Assembly: GCF_002028405.1 (NCBI RefSeq)
Contig: NZ_CP020046.1
Location: 3,162,001 to 3,226,000, forward strand
Origin: Thiomonas intermedia
GTDB taxonomy: Bacteria > Pseudomonadota > Gammaproteobacteria > Burkholderiales > Burkholderiaceae_C
DNA: 64,000 nt
Direction of reading: 5' to 3'
Below the pieces are notes generated by a model, which worked only from the letters and a program-made list of their open reading frames with translations, was not told the origin of the DNA and did no database searches. Shown here one piece after another: positions 25,077-34,136 of the stretch. The position numbers and the translations under genes were made by a program. Positions within the stretch are counted from its first letter, which is position 1. Every line of letters starts with the position of its first letter.

Positions 25077-25109
25077 AACCGCTTCGAGATGTCTCGAGGC
25101 GGTTTTTTT
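25077..25109 (+). terminator. intrinsic terminator after aceA
   Basis: AACCGC-T-TCGAGA and TCTCGA-G-GCGGTT form a long stem with one mismatch around a TG loop, followed by seven T. A second small hairpin, CGGATCG-CGA-CGATCCG at 25042-25058, lies between the stop codon and this terminator. Confidence 0.9.
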
Positions 25110-25133
25110 ATGGCGCGGCGGGACGCCGGCGGA

Positions 25134-25580
25134 TTACTTCAGATTGCCGCAGTCGCTCCCCAGCCGCTTGCCATTCACCTGCACGTCGGAATGGGTCGTC
25201 GCGCCTGAGGGCGTGACGCTTTCGATGGTCCATTGCGACTCGAAGGTCGTCGGGCCGTAGTGCAGGGTGCCGGTTTGGGTGACCTTGGCCTGCGGCAGAT
25301 CGCAGTGGAAGGTCCACTGAGTCCCGCCGTCGGCTGCGGGGCTTTGCTCGCGCGTGCACTGTTTGCCGTCCATGGGCACCACCACAGTCTCAGGCTTCTG
25401 CCCCGGCTTGACGCAGATTTTTATCGTGCGCTGGATGGGGGCCGATTGATTCGGGGCGATCTGGGTCTTGCCCTGGATGTCCATGCTCCACAGCCCAGGC
25501 TGCATCGGCGCATCCTTGGCGCTGGCGGCGGAGCTCAATCCGGCAATGACAAGCATGAATCCGAGAGTGGCGTAACGCAT
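25134..25580 (-). CDS. DUF3617 secreted protein
   Basis: A 148-residue protein with a clear Sec signal peptide (MRYATLGFMLVIAGLSSAASA, cut before KDAP). The mature part starts with PGLWSMDIQGKT, the usual opening of DUF3617 proteins, and has paired cysteines (ICVKPG, KQCTRE, FHCDLP) as in that family. A periplasmic location is expected; no function is known. The ATG at 25580 has GGAGG eight bases upstream; the longer frame has no support. It lies 44 bases after the MFS gene and is probably co-transcribed with it. Confidence 0.8.
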   Translation of the reverse strand: MRYATLGFMLVIAGLSSAASAKDAPMQPGLWSMDIQGKTQIAPNQSAPIQRTIKICVKPGQKPETVVVPMDGKQCTREQSPAADGGTQWTFHCDLPQAKVTQTGTLHYGPTTFESQWTIESVTPSGATTHSDVQVNGKRLGSDCGNLK

Positions 25581-25624
25581 CGTGAGTCCTCCGGGGCGCG
25601 GGGCCCGCTGTTCATGGGGAAAAA

Positions 25625-26932
25625 TCAGGAAAGAGAAGTCGGCTTGATCTGGGCCAGATCGCGATGGCGGGTTTCGCCCAGACCCCATACGGCCAACAGG
25701 CTGATGAGGGCGGCAACCGAAATGTACCCGCCCACCCAGGTCAGACCGCCGTGTGCGACCAGAACCTGGGCCATGTACGGCGCAAGCGAAGCCCCGAGAA
25801 TGCCGCCGAGGTTATAGGCCGCGCCCGAGCCGGTGTAGCGTACCGTCGTGGGAAAGATCTCGGGCAGCATCGCGCCCAGAGGCGCATAGGTCATGCCCAT
25901 GAGAAAGAGGGCGCCGCAGAGGAAAATGCCTACGCCCGTGGTGGTGGCGGAGCCCAGAAGCGGCGCCATGGCAAAGCCCCAGATCACGGCGGCCACGGCG
26001 GACGCGACCAGCACGGCGCGACGTCCCAGGATATCGCTGGCCCAGGCCGACAGCACGGTGGCCAGCGCCATGCACACAATGGCCATCATCAGCCAGGCCT
26101 GTAGAGTTGGTTTGGGCAGATGCAGCGTGCCGATGCCATAGCTCAGCACGAAGACCGCGCTGATATAGAACAGGGCGTAGCAGACGACGATGGAGAGCGA
26201 ACCGAGAATCAGCGGCTTGAGATGACCGGCGAGCAATTCGGTCAGCGGGACGCGCCGGACCTGGCTGGCGGAGGCTTTGAACAGAGGCGTTTCGGTCAGT
26301 TTAAGGCGCGCATACAAGCCAATGAGCACCAGCACGGCACTGACCAGGAAGGGGATGCGCCAGCCCCAGGCCATGAACTGTTCGTGGCTCAGCAGCAGGC
26401 CCAGCAGCAGGAACAGTCCGTTGGCCACGAGAAAGCCGATGGAGGGGCCCAACTGCGGAAACATGCCGAACAGGCCGCGGCGATGTTTGGGCGCATTTTC
26501 CGTGGCCAGCAGCGCCGCGCCGCCCCATTCACCGCCCAGCCCCAGTCCCTGTCCAATGCGCAGAATGACCAGCAGCCAGGGGGCAAGGTCGCCAATGCGG
26601 GCATGGCCCGGCAGAAGACCGATGAGCGTGGTGCAGGCGCCCATGGTCAGCAGCGTGGCGACCAGGGTGGATTTACGCCCGAATCGATCGCCGAAATGAC
26701 CGAACAGGAAGGAGCCGACTGGCCGCGCGAGGAACGCGATGCCGAAGGTGGCAAAGGCGTTCAGCGTCTGCGCCGTCGGCGACGAACTGGGAAAGAACAC
26801 CGGCCCGATGACCAGCGCGGCGGCGATGGCATAGACGTAGAAGTCGTAGAACTCGATGGCCGTGCCTATGAAGCTGGCAACGGCGATGTGTGATGTGCGG
26901 TTGGGTGTCGCGGCAGCAGGCTGGGCGTGCAT
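25625..26932 (-). CDS. MFS transporter, metabolite:H+ symporter family
   Basis: A 435-residue 12-helix transporter of the MHS subfamily (ProP, KgtP and ShiA relatives). Visible motifs are SFIGTAIEFYDFYVYA in helix 1, the loop 2-3 motif GHFGDRFGRKSTL, and RIGQGLGLGGEWGGAALL in helix 4. MHS carriers import organic acids, betaines or aromatic acids with protons; the substrate here is not evident from context. The ATG at 26932 has GGAGA about 6 bases upstream. Confidence 0.88.
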   Translation of the reverse strand: MHAQPAAATPNRTSHIAVASFIGTAIEFYDFYVYAIAAALVIGPVFFPSSSPTAQTLNAFATFGIAFLARPVGSFLFGHFGDRFGRKSTLVATLLTMGACTTLIGLLPGHARIGDLAPWLLVILRIGQGLGLGGEWGGAALLATENAPKHRRGLFGMFPQLGPSIGFLVANGLFLLLGLLLSHEQFMAWGWRIPFLVSAVLVLIGLYARLKLTETPLFKASASQVRRVPLTELLAGHLKPLILGSLSIVVCYALFYISAVFVLSYGIGTLHLPKPTLQAWLMMAIVCMALATVLSAWASDILGRRAVLVASAVAAVIWGFAMAPLLGSATTTGVGIFLCGALFLMGMTYAPLGAMLPEIFPTTVRYTGSGAAYNLGGILGASLAPYMAQVLVAHGGLTWVGGYISVAALISLLAVWGLGETRHRDLAQIKPTSLS

Positions 26933-27118
26933 GGGGTCTCCTCGTTGTTGGCGAGGAATCTACCGGAAGGCGGGCGGGTGGCTTGTTTCAGAATGCAAGC
27001 GGAGTGAGGAGATCCTGCCGGTACGGCGCCCGGGCCGCGGCTTGGTGGCCGTAGCCTCAACTTCGACTTGCCGGATCATTGAGACGCCGTGGAGCGCAAC
27101 GGCGCAAAAGGCCATGAT

Positions 27119-27616
27119 TCAGGGCGAAGGCGCGATCTTGGCGGTGTAGGTGACGAAGTGATAAGCCCAGCCTTCAGGCGCGATGTGCGACTCGCGGGCC
27201 GTTTCGACGAAGCGGCTGCGATCCCAGTCTGGAAAGCGCGTGTCGCCCTCGAAAGCCTGGTCGATCTCGGTGAGTTCGAGTGCATCGGCCAGGGGCAGCG
27301 CCTGGGCATAGAGCTGCGCGCCGCCAATCACGAAGGCCAGCGCATCACCAGCCACCCGTTGCAGAGCGGCCTCCAGCGACTCGGCATGCTCAGCTCCCGC
27401 CGCCTGCCAGCCGGGCTGGCGACTGACGACGATATTGCGCCGACCCGGCAGGGGGCGTCCCAGCGAATCCCAGGTGCGCCGCCCCATCAGGATGGGATGT
27501 CCCAAGGTCAGACGTTTGAAGTGCTGCAGATCGGCCGGCAGATGCCAGGGCATGCCGCCGTCCTTGCCGATCATGCCGTTGCGCGCCACGGCGGCGATGA
27601 GAATGAGTTGGGTCAT
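27119..27616 (-). CDS. folA: dihydrofolate reductase
   Basis: A 165-residue DHFR that regenerates tetrahydrofolate with NADPH. Key elements are AAVARNGMIGKDGGMPWHLPADLQHFK (outline; the Met20 loop and substrate-binding Asp27-equivalent), GRRTWDSLGRPLPGRRNIV and the VIGGAQLY NADPH motif. The start at 27616 fits family length; the longer frame runs back through an intergenic repeat. It lies downstream of thyA on the same strand, the usual thyA-folA order, since ThyA consumes methylene-tetrahydrofolate and yields dihydrofolate. Confidence 0.95.
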   Translation of the reverse strand: MTQLILIAAVARNGMIGKDGGMPWHLPADLQHFKRLTLGHPILMGRRTWDSLGRPLPGRRNIVVSRQPGWQAAGAEHAESLEAALQRVAGDALAFVIGGAQLYAQALPLADALELTEIDQAFEGDTRFPDWDRSRFVETARESHIAPEGWAYHFVTYTAKIAPSP

Positions 27617-27687
27617 AGCGAAGCACCGAGCGTCCGCCCGGCCGCCCGAAGGGCGCGAGCGCCCCCTCGGGGGGATGAGGCCGGACA

Positions 27688-27745
27688 TACTCGGGCGACT
27701 GCTCGCCCGAGTACGCCTGCCGAATCCGAGCGGCTTGCAAGCCGC
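27688..27745. repeat. paired palindromes between folA and thyA
   Basis: Two perfect inverted repeats lie in the 166-bp gap. TACTCGGGCGA and TCGCCCGAGTA (27688-27698 and 27703-27713) enclose four bases; GCGGCTTGCAAGCCGC at 27730-27745 is a 16-bp palindrome. The adjacent sequence is rich in short G/C runs. Neither has a T-run, so these are not simple terminators; they look like REP-type intergenic elements. Confidence 0.65.
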
Positions 27746-27782
27746 GAGGTGGGAGCGAACGCAGTGAGCGTGGGGGCCCTTT

Positions 27783-28622
27783 TCATACCGCGACAGGCGC
27801 CTTGATCGCCGGATGGTGCTGATAGTTGCTCAGCACGAAATCGTCGAAGGTGTAGTCGAACAGGCTCTCGGGCTTGCGCGCGAACGACAGGGTCGGATAG
27901 GGGTAGGGCGCGCGGCTGAGTTGCTCCTGCACCTGGGCGAAATGGTTGCTGTAGAGATGGCAGTCGCCTCCGGTCCACACGAAATCGCCAGGCAGCAGGT
28001 CGGTCTGCTGCGCGATCATCAGGGTGAGCAGCGCATAGCTGGCGATGTTGAACGGCACGCCGAGAAAAATATCCGCGCTGCGCTGATACAGCTGGCAGCT
28101 CAGACGCCCCGGCTCTCCCGGCGCGCGCGGCGGGGCGACGTAGAACTGGAAAAACGCATGGCAGGGCGGCAGGGCCATGTCGGCGATCTGGCCGACGTTC
28201 CAGGCGCTGACGATGATGCGGCGCGAATCCGGCTGGGTGCGCAGTTGGCGCAGCACCTCGCTGATCTGGTCGATGGCGCGATGCGGATCGGCGGGCGTCG
28301 GCGCCGGCCACGAACGCCATTGCACGCCGTAGACCGGCCCCAGCTCGCCGTCTTCGCGCGCCCACTCGTCCCAGATCGTCACGCCATGCTCCTGCAGCCA
28401 GCGCACGTTCGACTCGCCGCGCAGAAACCACAACAGCTCGTAGGCGATGCTCTTGAAATGCACCCGCTTGGTGGTGATCAGCGGAAAACCGGCCGACAGA
28501 TCAAAGCGCATCTGGTGGCCGAACACGCTGCGCGTGCCCGTGCCCGTGCGGTCGGTCTTGTCCTGGCCGTGGGTGAAGACGTGACGCATCAGGTCTTCGT
28601 AAGGAGTGGAAATGGAAGGCAT
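27783..28622 (-). CDS. thyA: thymidylate synthase
   Basis: A 279-residue ThyA that methylates dUMP to dTMP using methylene-tetrahydrofolate. The sequence has [19 protein letters not shown] near the N-terminus, the active-site cysteine in [13 protein letters not shown], the [17 protein letters not shown] segment and a final [11 protein letters not shown]. Length is usual for the family. The start at 28622 was chosen because the much longer frame upstream runs antisense through trpB. The gene is divergent from trpB with about 110 bp between them. Confidence 0.96.
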   Translation of the reverse strand: MPSISTPYEDLMRHVFTHGQDKTDRTGTGTRSVFGHQMRFDLSAGFPLITTKRVHFKSIAYELLWFLRGESNVRWLQEHGVTIWDEWAREDGELGPVYGVQWRSWPAPTPADPHRAIDQISEVLRQLRTQPDSRRIIVSAWNVGQIADMALPPCHAFFQFYVAPPRAPGEPGRLSCQLYQRSADIFLGVPFNIASYALLTLMIAQQTDLLPGDFVWTGGDCHLYSNHFAQVQEQLSRAPYPYPTLSFARKPESLFDYTFDDFVLSNYQHHPAIKAPVAV

Positions 28623-28733
28623 GAATCTGATCAAAAGGCGCGACTTGGACCGGGATACTATCGGTTCGGCGGCGACGAGGCTCGGCCGGGCCGGCGCCCT
28701 GCAACGCGTTCGACGACTTTCAGGAGACCTTTC

Positions 28734-29936
28734 ATGCAGCAAGCCATCGATCTGCAACCGGACGTCAACGGAAATTTCGGGCCCTACGGCGGCCAGTATC
28801 TGCCGCCGCACCTCAAGGCCATCATGGACGACATTGGCCGTGCCTATCTGTCCATCCGCGACACCAAGGCCTACCGCAGCGAGCTGGACGACCTCTACAC
28901 CCACTACGTCGGCCGTCCCAGCCCCATCTATCTCGCCAAGCGGCTGACTGCGCAGTGCGGCGGGGCGCGCATCTGGTTCAAGCGTGAAGACCTCAACCAT
29001 ACCGGCGCGCACAAGATCAATCACTGTCTGGGCGAGGCGCTTCTGGCCAAGCACATGGGCAAGACCAAGGTACTGGCGGAAACCGGCGCCGGGCAGCACG
29101 GCGTGGCCCTGGCCACGGCCTGCGCGCTGGTCGGCCTGCCGTGCGAAATTCATATGGGCGAGATCGACGTCGCCAAGGAACACCCCAACGTCACCAAGAT
29201 GAAGATTCTCGGCGCCAACGTGGTGAGCGTCGATCGCGGCACCAGGACGCTCAAGGACGCGGTGGACAGTGCCTTCGACGAATACCTGCGCGACCCCGAG
29301 CACTACTTCTACGCCATCGGCTCGGTGGTGGGTCCGCACCCCTTCCCGATGATGGTGGCCGAGTTCCAGTCCATCGTCGGGCGCGAAGCGCGCGAGCAAT
29401 TCCCGAAACAGGCGGGCAAGCTGCCCGACGTGGTCGCGGCCTGCGTGGGCGGTGGATCGAACGCCATGGGCCTGTTTGCCGGCTTCATCGCCGATCCGGG
29501 CGTGCGTCTGGTGGGGGTGGAGCCGTCGGGCGTGGGCCGTGAAACGGGCAAGCACGCGGCCACGCTCACCTACGGCAAGCCCGGCACGCTGCACGGATTC
29601 CATTCCTATCTGCTGCAGGAGGTGAAGCAGGGCGAGCCCGACCCGGTGTATTCCATCGCCTCCGGGCTCGACTACCCCGGCGTGGGCCCGCAGCATGCCT
29701 ATCTCAAGGATCTGGGCCGTGCCGAGTACTACGCGGTGGACGACGCGGCCTGCCTGGATGCCTTCATGACCCTGTCGCGCACCGAAGGCCTCATTCCCGC
29801 GCTCGAATCGGCCCATGCCGTTGCCTGGGCGATGCAGAATGCCGCGGCCCTCGGACAAGGCGCCGATATTCTCGTCAACCTCTCCGGCCGCGGCGACAAG
29901 GACGCGGATTTCGTGGCGGAAAAGCTGGGACTCTGA
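28734..29936 (+). CDS. trpB: tryptophan synthase beta chain (stand-alone paralogue)
   Basis: A 400-residue PLP enzyme that makes L-tryptophan from indole and serine. The N-terminus has [12 protein letters not shown], the PLP lysine is in [12 protein letters not shown], and [18 protein letters not shown] and the glycine-rich phosphate loop [15 protein letters not shown] follow. The usual partner trpA and the neighbour trpF are absent; a LysE exporter follows 31 bases downstream. The body differs from typical operon-borne TrpB ([15 protein letters not shown] where YMG-type sequences are common). It may be a second TrpB that salvages indole, or the only one, uncoupled from trpA. AGGAG precedes the ATG at 28734. 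Confidence 0.88.
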   Translation: MQQAIDLQPDVNGNFGPYGGQYLPPHLKAIMDDIGRAYLSIRDTKAYRSELDDLYTHYVGRPSPIYLAKRLTAQCGGARIWFKREDLNHTGAHKINHCLGEALLAKHMGKTKVLAETGAGQHGVALATACALVGLPCEIHMGEIDVAKEHPNVTKMKILGANVVSVDRGTRTLKDAVDSAFDEYLRDPEHYFYAIGSVVGPHPFPMMVAEFQSIVGREAREQFPKQAGKLPDVVAACVGGGSNAMGLFAGFIADPGVRLVGVEPSGVGRETGKHAATLTYGKPGTLHGFHSYLLQEVKQGEPDPVYSIASGLDYPGVGPQHAYLKDLGRAEYYAVDDAACLDAFMTLSRTEGLIPALESAHAVAWAMQNAAALGQGADILVNLSGRGDKDADFVAEKLGL

Positions 29937-29967
29937 AACGATTCATGCCGGATGAAAGGAGACAGTC

Positions 29968-30588
29968 ATGTCCTATGTGCCGCAGCTTTTCACGATTGCC
30001 GGGGTCATGCTTCTGGCGTGCATCAGCCCAGGGCCGGATCTGCTCGCCGTCACGTCGCATGCTCTGCATGGCAAGCGCGCAGGCGTTGGGGTTGCGCTGG
30101 GAGTGGCCGCATCGCACATGGCTTGGGCGATTTTGGCGGTGTTCGGTCTGGGCGTCATCGTCTCCGAGCTGGCCTGGCTTTATGAGGCCATTCGATTTGC
30201 CGGGGCGCTTTATCTGCTTTACCTCGGCGCGCGCATCCTGCTCGGCCTTCGCCATGCCGCGGTGCAAAGCGCGCCCATCCCGGCCGCGCGGAAGTCTTTT
30301 TCTGCGGCATGGCGCAAGGGCTTCCTGGTGGGCATCACCAATCCAAAAGGGGCTGCGTTCTTCGGCAGCCTGTTCGTGACCATACTGCCTGCTCACGCCC
30401 CGCTCTGGGTGCATGGCACGACTGTGCTCATCGTGGCGTCGGTGTCGTGCTCCTGGTTCGTCGCGGTGGCGCTGCTGCTGTCCACAGCGCGGATGCGCAC
30501 GGCCTACGCGCGGGTACGGCGTCCCATCGATGCCCTGATGGGCACCATTCTGGTCGGCCTGGGGCTACGGCTGGCGCTGGACCGTTGA
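29968..30588 (+). CDS. LysE/RhtB family amino acid exporter
   Basis: A 206-residue exporter with the family start ISPGPDLLAVTSHALHGKRAG (part shown) and about six membrane segments; GFLVGITNPKGAAFFGSLF is the conserved central motif. RhtB-type proteins expel amino acids such as threonine, homoserine or leucine. GAAAGGAGA precedes the ATG. Position behind a stand-alone trpB invites the idea of an aromatic or other amino acid substrate, but that is inference. Confidence 0.9.
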   Translation: MSYVPQLFTIAGVMLLACISPGPDLLAVTSHALHGKRAGVGVALGVAASHMAWAILAVFGLGVIVSELAWLYEAIRFAGALYLLYLGARILLGLRHAAVQSAPIPAARKSFSAAWRKGFLVGITNPKGAAFFGSLFVTILPAHAPLWVHGTTVLIVASVSCSWFVAVALLLSTARMRTAYARVRRPIDALMGTILVGLGLRLALDR

Positions 30589-30624
30589 CGGACAGGCACT
30601 CACCCACCCGGCCCCATGGCCACC

Positions 30625-32430
30625 TCACTGCATGAACTGCAGCGCCGCCAGGCGGGCGTAGAGGCCTTCACGGGCCATGAGTTCGGCGTGGGTGCCGATG
30701 TCGACGATGCGGCCGCTGTCCATCACCACGATGCGATCGGCGCGCTGCACCGTGGCGAGGCGGTGGGCGATGACCAGGGTGGTGCGGTCGCGCATGGCGT
30801 GCTCCAGCGCGGCCTGCACATCGCGTTCGCTGGCGGCGTCGAGGGCGCTGGTGGCCTCATCGAGCAAGAGCAGCGGGGCGTTCTTCAAGATGGCGCGGGC
30901 GATGCTGATGCGCTGGCGCTGCCCGCCGCTCAGGCGCACGCCGCGTTCGCCCAGATAGGTGGCGTCGCCCTGGGGCAGTTCCCGCAGGAATCCATCGGCC
31001 TGTGCCGCCCGGGCCGCGGCCTGCACCTCGGCGTCCGTGGCCTCGGGGCGGCCGTAGCGGATGTTGTCGGCGGCGCTGGCGGAGAAGATCACCGCGTCCT
31101 GCGGCACCAGGCCGATGCGCCGACGCAGCGCCTTGAAGTCGGCTTGCTGCACCTCCACGCCGTCGATGCGGAGGCTTCCCTGCTGGACGTCGTAGAACCG
31201 CAGCAGCAGTTGCAGCACCGTGGTCTTGCCGGCGCCGCTGGGGCCGACCAGCGCCACGGTTTCGCCGGGTTCGATGCGCAGCGAAAAATCGTCGAGCGCC
31301 GGTTTGTCGGGCCGGGACGGGTAGAAGAACCGCACCCTGTCGAGCACTACGGCAGAGCCGGTGTGCGCGAGGGGCAGGTCGACCGGGTGGGCCGGATTGC
31401 GTACCGGCGACTGCTCGGCCAGCAGTTCCATCAGCCTTTCGGTGGCCCCGGCGGCCCGCAGCAGATCGCCGAACACTTCGGCCAGCGCCGCGGCTGAACC
31501 GGCCACCAGCCCGATGTAGAGCACCGTCTGCCCCAGCACGCCTGCGCTCATGCGGCCTTCCATGACCGACACAGTGCCCAGATACAAACCATAGAGCAAG
31601 GCGCCGAACAGGGCGACGATGATGAAGGCGGTGAGCAGCGCGCGCACCTTGTTGCGGCTGATGGCGGTGCGGAAGGCGGTTTCTGCCGAGCCCGAGAACC
31701 GCCGGGCCTCGTCGTCTTCGCGCGCATAGCTCTGCACCACGGGCATGGCCGCCAGCACCTCGGAGGCCAGTGCGCTGGCGTCGGCGATGCGGTCCTGGCT
31801 GGCGCGCGAGAGGCGACGCACGCGGCGGCCGATGAACACGGCCGGGGCAACCACCAGGGCGATGACCACGCCCACGCCCAGCATCAGTCCGGGATTGGTG
31901 ATGACCAGCATGGTCATGCCGCCGATCAGCACCACCACGTTGCGCAAGCCCATGGAAAAACTGGTGCCCACGACGGTCTGCACCAGGGTGGTGTCGGTGG
32001 TGAGGCGGGACAGCACTTCGCCAGTCTGCGTGTGTTCGAAGAACTGCGGGCTCTGGCGCAGCACATGGGCGTACACGGCGCTGCGCACATCGGCGGTGAT
32101 GCGTTCGCCCAGCCAGCTCACCATATAGAAACGCGCGGCCGAAAACACGCCCAGCGTTACGGCCAGGCCGAACAATCCGGCGAAATGCCAGCCCAGGCTG
32201 GCGCGGCTGGCCTGCGTGTGGAGCAGGCCGGCGTCGATCAGCCAGCGCAGGGCCATCGGAAACGCCAGCGTGCTGCCCGCGGCGAGCAGCAGAAAGAGCA
32301 GCGCCACCGCGATTCGCCCGCGGTAGGGGCGCAGGAATGGCAGCAGGCCGCTCAGCGAACGCATCGAGCGGCCCCGCGGGTCGGTGGCGGTTTGGGAAAG
32401 GGCTTGGGGTGCGGCGTATTCGGCAGACAT
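30625..32430 (-). CDS. ABC exporter, fused permease and ATPase (MsbA-like)
   Basis: A 601-residue half-transporter. Residues about 30-320 form the six-helix exporter domain, with RQSPQFFEHTQTGEVLSRL near the first coupling helix. The ATPase follows with Walker A GPSGAGKTT, the signature LSGGQRQRISIARA, Walker B LLLLDEATSALD and the H-loop IAHRLAT. It should function as a homodimer. The class includes lipid A, peptide and drug exporters; the substrate is not evident. The start at 32430 lies 43 bases after the bactofilin stop on the same strand, so shared transcription is possible. Confidence 0.9.
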   Translation of the reverse strand: MSAEYAAPQALSQTATDPRGRSMRSLSGLLPFLRPYRGRIAVALLFLLLAAGSTLAFPMALRWLIDAGLLHTQASRASLGWHFAGLFGLAVTLGVFSAARFYMVSWLGERITADVRSAVYAHVLRQSPQFFEHTQTGEVLSRLTTDTTLVQTVVGTSFSMGLRNVVVLIGGMTMLVITNPGLMLGVGVVIALVVAPAVFIGRRVRRLSRASQDRIADASALASEVLAAMPVVQSYAREDDEARRFSGSAETAFRTAISRNKVRALLTAFIIVALFGALLYGLYLGTVSVMEGRMSAGVLGQTVLYIGLVAGSAAALAEVFGDLLRAAGATERLMELLAEQSPVRNPAHPVDLPLAHTGSAVVLDRVRFFYPSRPDKPALDDFSLRIEPGETVALVGPSGAGKTTVLQLLLRFYDVQQGSLRIDGVEVQQADFKALRRRIGLVPQDAVIFSASAADNIRYGRPEATDAEVQAAARAAQADGFLRELPQGDATYLGERGVRLSGGQRQRISIARAILKNAPLLLLDEATSALDAASERDVQAALEHAMRDRTTLVIAHRLATVQRADRIVVMDSGRIVDIGTHAELMAREGLYARLAALQFMQ

Positions 32431-32473
32431 GCGGTCATTACAGCATGCCGCCCTGGAGTGCGCTGGGCCGAAG

Positions 32474-32956
32474 TCAGTCCTCGGGCTCGGCCCGGGCTTC
32501 ATCTTCCGCCCCAGGGTTTTCGGCGTGATCGAGTTGCAGCACTTCGGCCTGAGGCTCCACGCCGGTACGGCTGTAGCCGATGAAATGTGCTCCCGCCTCG
32601 ATGTCGAGCGATTGCGCCGTCACGTCGCCCTCGACCCGGCCCTGTCCATGAATGCGCAACTGCTCGGCGGCATGCACCTTGGCCTTGATGCGTCCGTGCA
32701 CCAGCACGTTGACGGCGCTGACCTGCTCGCCTTCGATGACGCCGGTGGAGGAGACTTCCAGATCGCCATCGACCTGCACGGTGCCGAAGATGGCGCCGTC
32801 GATGCGCAGATTGCCCGCCGCGCGCAGATCGCCGCGCAACTCGCTGCCCGCGCCGACATAGGTCAGCGCAGACGGGGTGACGGCGGCTGATGCACCCGCC
32901 GAGCTGGCGTCCTTGGACCAGACATCGGCAGTCTTCGGGGATTTCGGTTTGAACAT
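32474..32956 (-). CDS. bactofilin (polymer-forming cytoskeletal protein)
   Basis: A 160-residue bactofilin. The DUF583 core (about residues 30-130) is a beta-helix with the repeating hydrophobic pattern seen in LRGDLRAAGNLRIDGAIFG and GRIKAKVHAAEQLRIHGQG. An N-terminal disordered stretch and an acidic tail (EDEARAEPED) flank it. Bactofilins polymerise without nucleotide and position cell-wall enzymes. The gene starts 9 bases after an M23 peptidase gene, a pairing seen in several bacteria where the two shape the cell wall together. Confidence 0.9.
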   Translation of the reverse strand: MFKPKSPKTADVWSKDASSAGASAAVTPSALTYVGAGSELRGDLRAAGNLRIDGAIFGTVQVDGDLEVSSTGVIEGEQVSAVNVLVHGRIKAKVHAAEQLRIHGQGRVEGDVTAQSLDIEAGAHFIGYSRTGVEPQAEVLQLDHAENPGAEDEARAEPED

Positions 32957-32965
32957 GGTGGCGTC

Positions 32966-33934
32966 CTAGCGGTTGGCAAGCAGGTAGGTGGCGGGGTCGA
33001 GTGTCTTGGTGCCGTAAAACAGGGTGTAGTGCAGATGCGGGCCGGTGGACCGGCCGGTATTGCCCGACAGCGCGATGATCTGTCCGCGTGTGACGGCATC
33101 GCCAGGCTTGACCAGGATCTTGCTCAGATGGCCGAACAGGCTGCGGTAGCCGAAAGGATGATCGATGACCACGCAATCGCCGTAGCCCGCCTTCCAGCCG
33201 GCGCTCGCCACCACGCCATGGGCCGTGGCGTGGACGGCGGTGCCCACGTTGACGCCGAAATCGATACCGTTGTGGAATTCCACGCCGCCCCCCATCGGGT
33301 TGGGACGCAGACCGTAATCCGAGGTGATGGCGACGTTGCCTGCCACGGGCTCGCCCATGGGCCGAGCGGCTTCCAGCGAGGCCAGATAACGCGCCTGGGG
33401 CAGCAACAGATTCAGGCGCGAGGTGATCAGATCGGCCTCCTCGCCCAGGAGCGCCGGTGCGTTCGCCGCGCTCAGCGGCTCTGCGATGCCGCCCTGGCTG
33501 CCGCTTTTCGCCTCGACCGGAAACTGCTCGGCACGCTTCTGCACAAACCCGTGCAGGGTGCTGGCCAGGCCGTCCACCCGCTGCTTGAGCGCGAGCAGGG
33601 TGTTGGCCATGGCGCCGTTCTCGGCCTGGAGCCGGGCGTTGTCTTCCCAGGTGGCGGCGGCCTGGGCGGCGAGGCGCTGGGCGCGTCGCTGATCGCCGCT
33701 GCTGGCGATCTGGCCCCAGGCCATGAAGACCGTGATGGCCAGCCACAGCGCTACGGCGGCCACGGCCCAGAGCGCGACGCGTCGCAAGGTGTCGAGATCG
33801 ATGCGCAGGTGGTGAACCTGATGGCCTGGCCGGGTGATGAGAATTTCCAGATGCCGCGAGTGCGCCGCGGTGCGCGCATGGGCAGGCTTGCCGAGCAGGG
33901 CGGCAAGCAGGGCGGGGCGCTGGAACGGTCGCAT
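32966..33934 (-). CDS. membrane-anchored M23 family peptidase
   Basis: A 322-residue LytM-type protein. A single membrane helix at about residues 52-74 is followed by a predicted coiled coil (75-150) and an M23 endopeptidase domain at 200-322. The zinc ligands are visible: His and Asp in FHNGIDFGV and His in GPHLHYTLF; GVVASAGWKAGYGDCVVIDH completes the fold. Such enzymes cut peptidoglycan cross-links or, when degenerate, activate amidases; the ligand set here is complete. The start at 33934 has no clear ribosome site, so it is less certain. The bactofilin downstream probably localises it. Confidence 0.88.
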   Translation of the reverse strand: MRPFQRPALLAALLGKPAHARTAAHSRHLEILITRPGHQVHHLRIDLDTLRRVALWAVAAVALWLAITVFMAWGQIASSGDQRRAQRLAAQAAATWEDNARLQAENGAMANTLLALKQRVDGLASTLHGFVQKRAEQFPVEAKSGSQGGIAEPLSAANAPALLGEEADLITSRLNLLLPQARYLASLEAARPMGEPVAGNVAITSDYGLRPNPMGGGVEFHNGIDFGVNVGTAVHATAHGVVASAGWKAGYGDCVVIDHPFGYRSLFGHLSKILVKPGDAVTRGQIIALSGNTGRSTGPHLHYTLFYGTKTLDPATYLLANR

Positions 33935-34124
33935 GGGAGGAAAGTCTGCGGGAAAGGCGTCGACGAATTCTATCGAGCGCCGAGGCTGAACCCCCGCAAA
34001 CGCGGGTGGGGCGTTACCTCTTGAAACGACACCCTTGCGCCTTTCTGAAGGGACGATTTGTGCACGGCATGGCCGTAGCGATGGGTGCAAATGCCGGGCG
34101 GCGGCAGCGATCAAGTTCAGCCGG

Positions 34125-34130
34125 TATAGT
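34125..34130 (+). promoter_or_regulatory. -10 element of uvrA (possible leaderless start)
   Basis: TATAGT ends only six bases before the uvrA ATG at 34137, so transcription would begin at or next to the start codon. No convincing -35 box and no LexA box were found by eye. No ribosome site precedes the ATG, in keeping with a leaderless message. Confidence 0.4.
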
Positions 34131-34136
34131 GGCCGG

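Noticed and set aside
27813-28733. N-terminal extension of trpB to 27813
   Set aside because: The extension is antisense to thyA, and the ATG at 28734 has a ribosome site and the normal TrpB N-terminus.
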